Source: Gammaproteobacteria bacterium (GTDB lineage: Bacteria; Pseudomonadota; Gammaproteobacteria; Competibacterales; Competibacteraceae). Taken from it: a stretch of DNA of 6,248 bases. This document shows, piece after piece, positions 5,474 to 6,248 of this stretch. The stretch spans positions 1-6,248 of the forward strand of contig JAIFNF010000134.1 of assembly GCA_020047885.1 (NCBI GenBank), written 5' to 3'. Position numbers and translations under genes: made by a program. The notes under the pieces were generated by a model that did not search any database, was not told where the DNA came from, and saw only the letters and a list, made by a program, of their open reading frames with translations. Numbering within the stretch: position 1 is the stretch's first letter; every line of letters begins with the position of its first letter.

Positions 5474-6248
5474 ATGACTGAAACTGTCAAATACGTGCTT
5501 GACGAAACCCGGATGCCGAAATCCTGGTACAACCTGGTCGCTGACCTGCCCACGCCACCGCCGCCGGTCCTGCATCCGGGAACCCTGCAACCCATTGGCC
5601 CGAACGATCTGGCACCCCTATTCCCGATGTCGCTGATCCAGCAGGAAGTTTCTACCGAACGGGATATTGAGATTCCCGAACCGGTGCGGGATATTTACCG
5701 GCAGTGGCGACCCAGCCCGCTGTATCGCGCCCGCCGTCTGGAAAAAGCATTGGGGACGCCGGCGCGGATTTACTACAAATACGAGGGCGTCAGTCCCGCC
5801 GGCAGCCACAAGCCTAATACGGCGGTTCCCCAAGCCTTTTACAACAAGGAAGCGGGCGTTAAGCACATCGCTACGGAAACCGGTGCTGGACAATGGGGTT
5901 CGTCACTGGCCTTTGCCGGCGCGTTATTTGGCATCGAAGTGGAAGTCTTTATGGTGCGGGTTTCCTACAACCAGAAACCCTATCGCCGGGCGCTGATGGA
6001 AACCTGGGGCGCGACCTGCACCGCTTCGCCCTCGAAACGTACCGCGGCAGGCCGGGCGATTCTGGCGCAACGGCCCGATCATCCGGGTAGTCTCGGCATC
6101 GCCATTTCCGAGGCGGTGGAAGTCGCCGCCCAGCGCGAGGATACGAAATACGCCCTAGGTTCGGTGCTCAACCATGTTTTGTTGCATCAGACGGTGGTGG
6201 GACTGGAAGCCATTGAACAGTTGGCCATGGCGGATGACTATCCCGATA
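5474..6248 (+). CDS. trpB2: Tryptophan synthase beta chain, TrpB2 type (5' part, runs off right edge)
   Basis: This PLP enzyme condenses serine and indole to tryptophan. The visible 258 residues match the TrpB2 (TrpB-like) subfamily from the start: [20 protein letters not shown] at 7-26, an extended N-terminal region absent from ordinary TrpB, then [19 protein letters not shown] and [18 protein letters not shown] with the PLP lysine K113. [12 protein letters not shown] follows at 133-144, with E135 as the catalytic-type glutamate, and then [12 protein letters not shown] and [20 protein letters not shown]. TrpB2 proteins are usually about 450 residues, so roughly 190 are missing beyond the window. 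The start is ATG 5474 with GGAAGAG five bases upstream. No trpA is visible. TrpB2 enzymes generally act without a TrpA partner or as indole-salvage enzymes. It lies just after the ter terminator in the same direction; a functional tie to the ter genes is not indicated. Confidence 0.92.
   Translation, partial: MTETVKYVLDETRMPKSWYNLVADLPTPPPPVLHPGTLQPIGPNDLAPLFPMSLIQQEVSTERDIEIPEPVRDIYRQWRPSPLYRARRLEKALGTPARIYYKYEGVSPAGSHKPNTAVPQAFYNKEAGVKHIATETGAGQWGSSLAFAGALFGIEVEVFMVRVSYNQKPYRRALMETWGATCTASPSKRTAAGRAILAQRPDHPGSLGIAISEAVEVAAQREDTKYALGSVLNHVLLHQTVVGLEAIEQLAMADDYPD

Noticed and set aside
5406..5477. Possible leader peptide (TTG 5406 to TGA overlapping the trpB2 start)
   Set aside because: The 23 codons contain no tryptophan, there is no ribosome site, and the frame runs through the terminator, so it does not resemble a trp attenuator leader peptide.
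1616..6159. Three CCTAGG hexamers (1616-1621, 4892-4897, 6154-6159), one at the synthase break
   Set aside because: The hexamer is uncommon in many gammaproteobacteria, but the two others lie inside intact genes with no sign of a junction, so a link to the deletion is not supported.

Overview
This window is chromosomal-looking DNA of moderate to high GC content. It probably comes from a Gram-negative, most likely gammaproteobacterial, environmental organism. The protein types (an RlpA-family cell-wall enzyme, an enterobacterial-type TerB/TerD/TerE set, a PocR-PAS sensor and a TrpB2-type tryptophan synthase) fit that, but none of them fixes the genus. There are no RNA genes, insertion sequences or CRISPR arrays.

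Left half (1-3193): four genes point leftward. In transcription order they are: an exported RlpA-like double-psi beta-barrel protein (3193-2741); a six-helix membrane protein of the spermidine-synthase-associated type (2718-2110); a spermidine/spermine synthase-like aminopropyltransferase domain (2123-1272); and a sensor with PocR, PAS and the start of a GAF domain (1136 to beyond the left edge). The first three are tightly spaced (22-nt gap, then a 14-nt overlap) and look like one transcript. The synthase gene is broken. Right after the catalytic Asp-Ala it has an in-frame TAG, and about 16-17 codons of the family's conserved loop are absent, yet the downstream frame stays open for another ~114 codons.

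Centre (3194-3691): a ~500-bp strongly AT-rich gap separates the leftward and rightward genes. It holds several short dyads and no convincing gene. It must contain the divergent promoters of the RlpA-like gene and of the ter genes.

Right half (3692-6248): terB, terD and terE run rightward as a compact operon, with a perfect 9-bp hairpin between terB and terD, and end at a clear Rho-independent terminator (5431-5460). TerD and TerE are gapless paralogues at a constant 590-bp offset, with patches of identical DNA. The usual partners terZ, terA, terC and terF are not in the window. After the terminator comes the 5' part of a trpB2-type tryptophan synthase beta gene, which runs off the right edge.

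Functionally, the ter genes belong to the tellurite, chemical-stress and phage-resistance family, with calcium-binding TerD-type proteins and the helical TerB. The leftward genes concern the cell envelope and a possible polyamine-like transferase. I see no evidence that the two halves work together, and no clearly new system. The most unusual points are the broken synthase gene, the minimal terBDE set behind an AT-rich leader, and the altered calcium loop of TerD.
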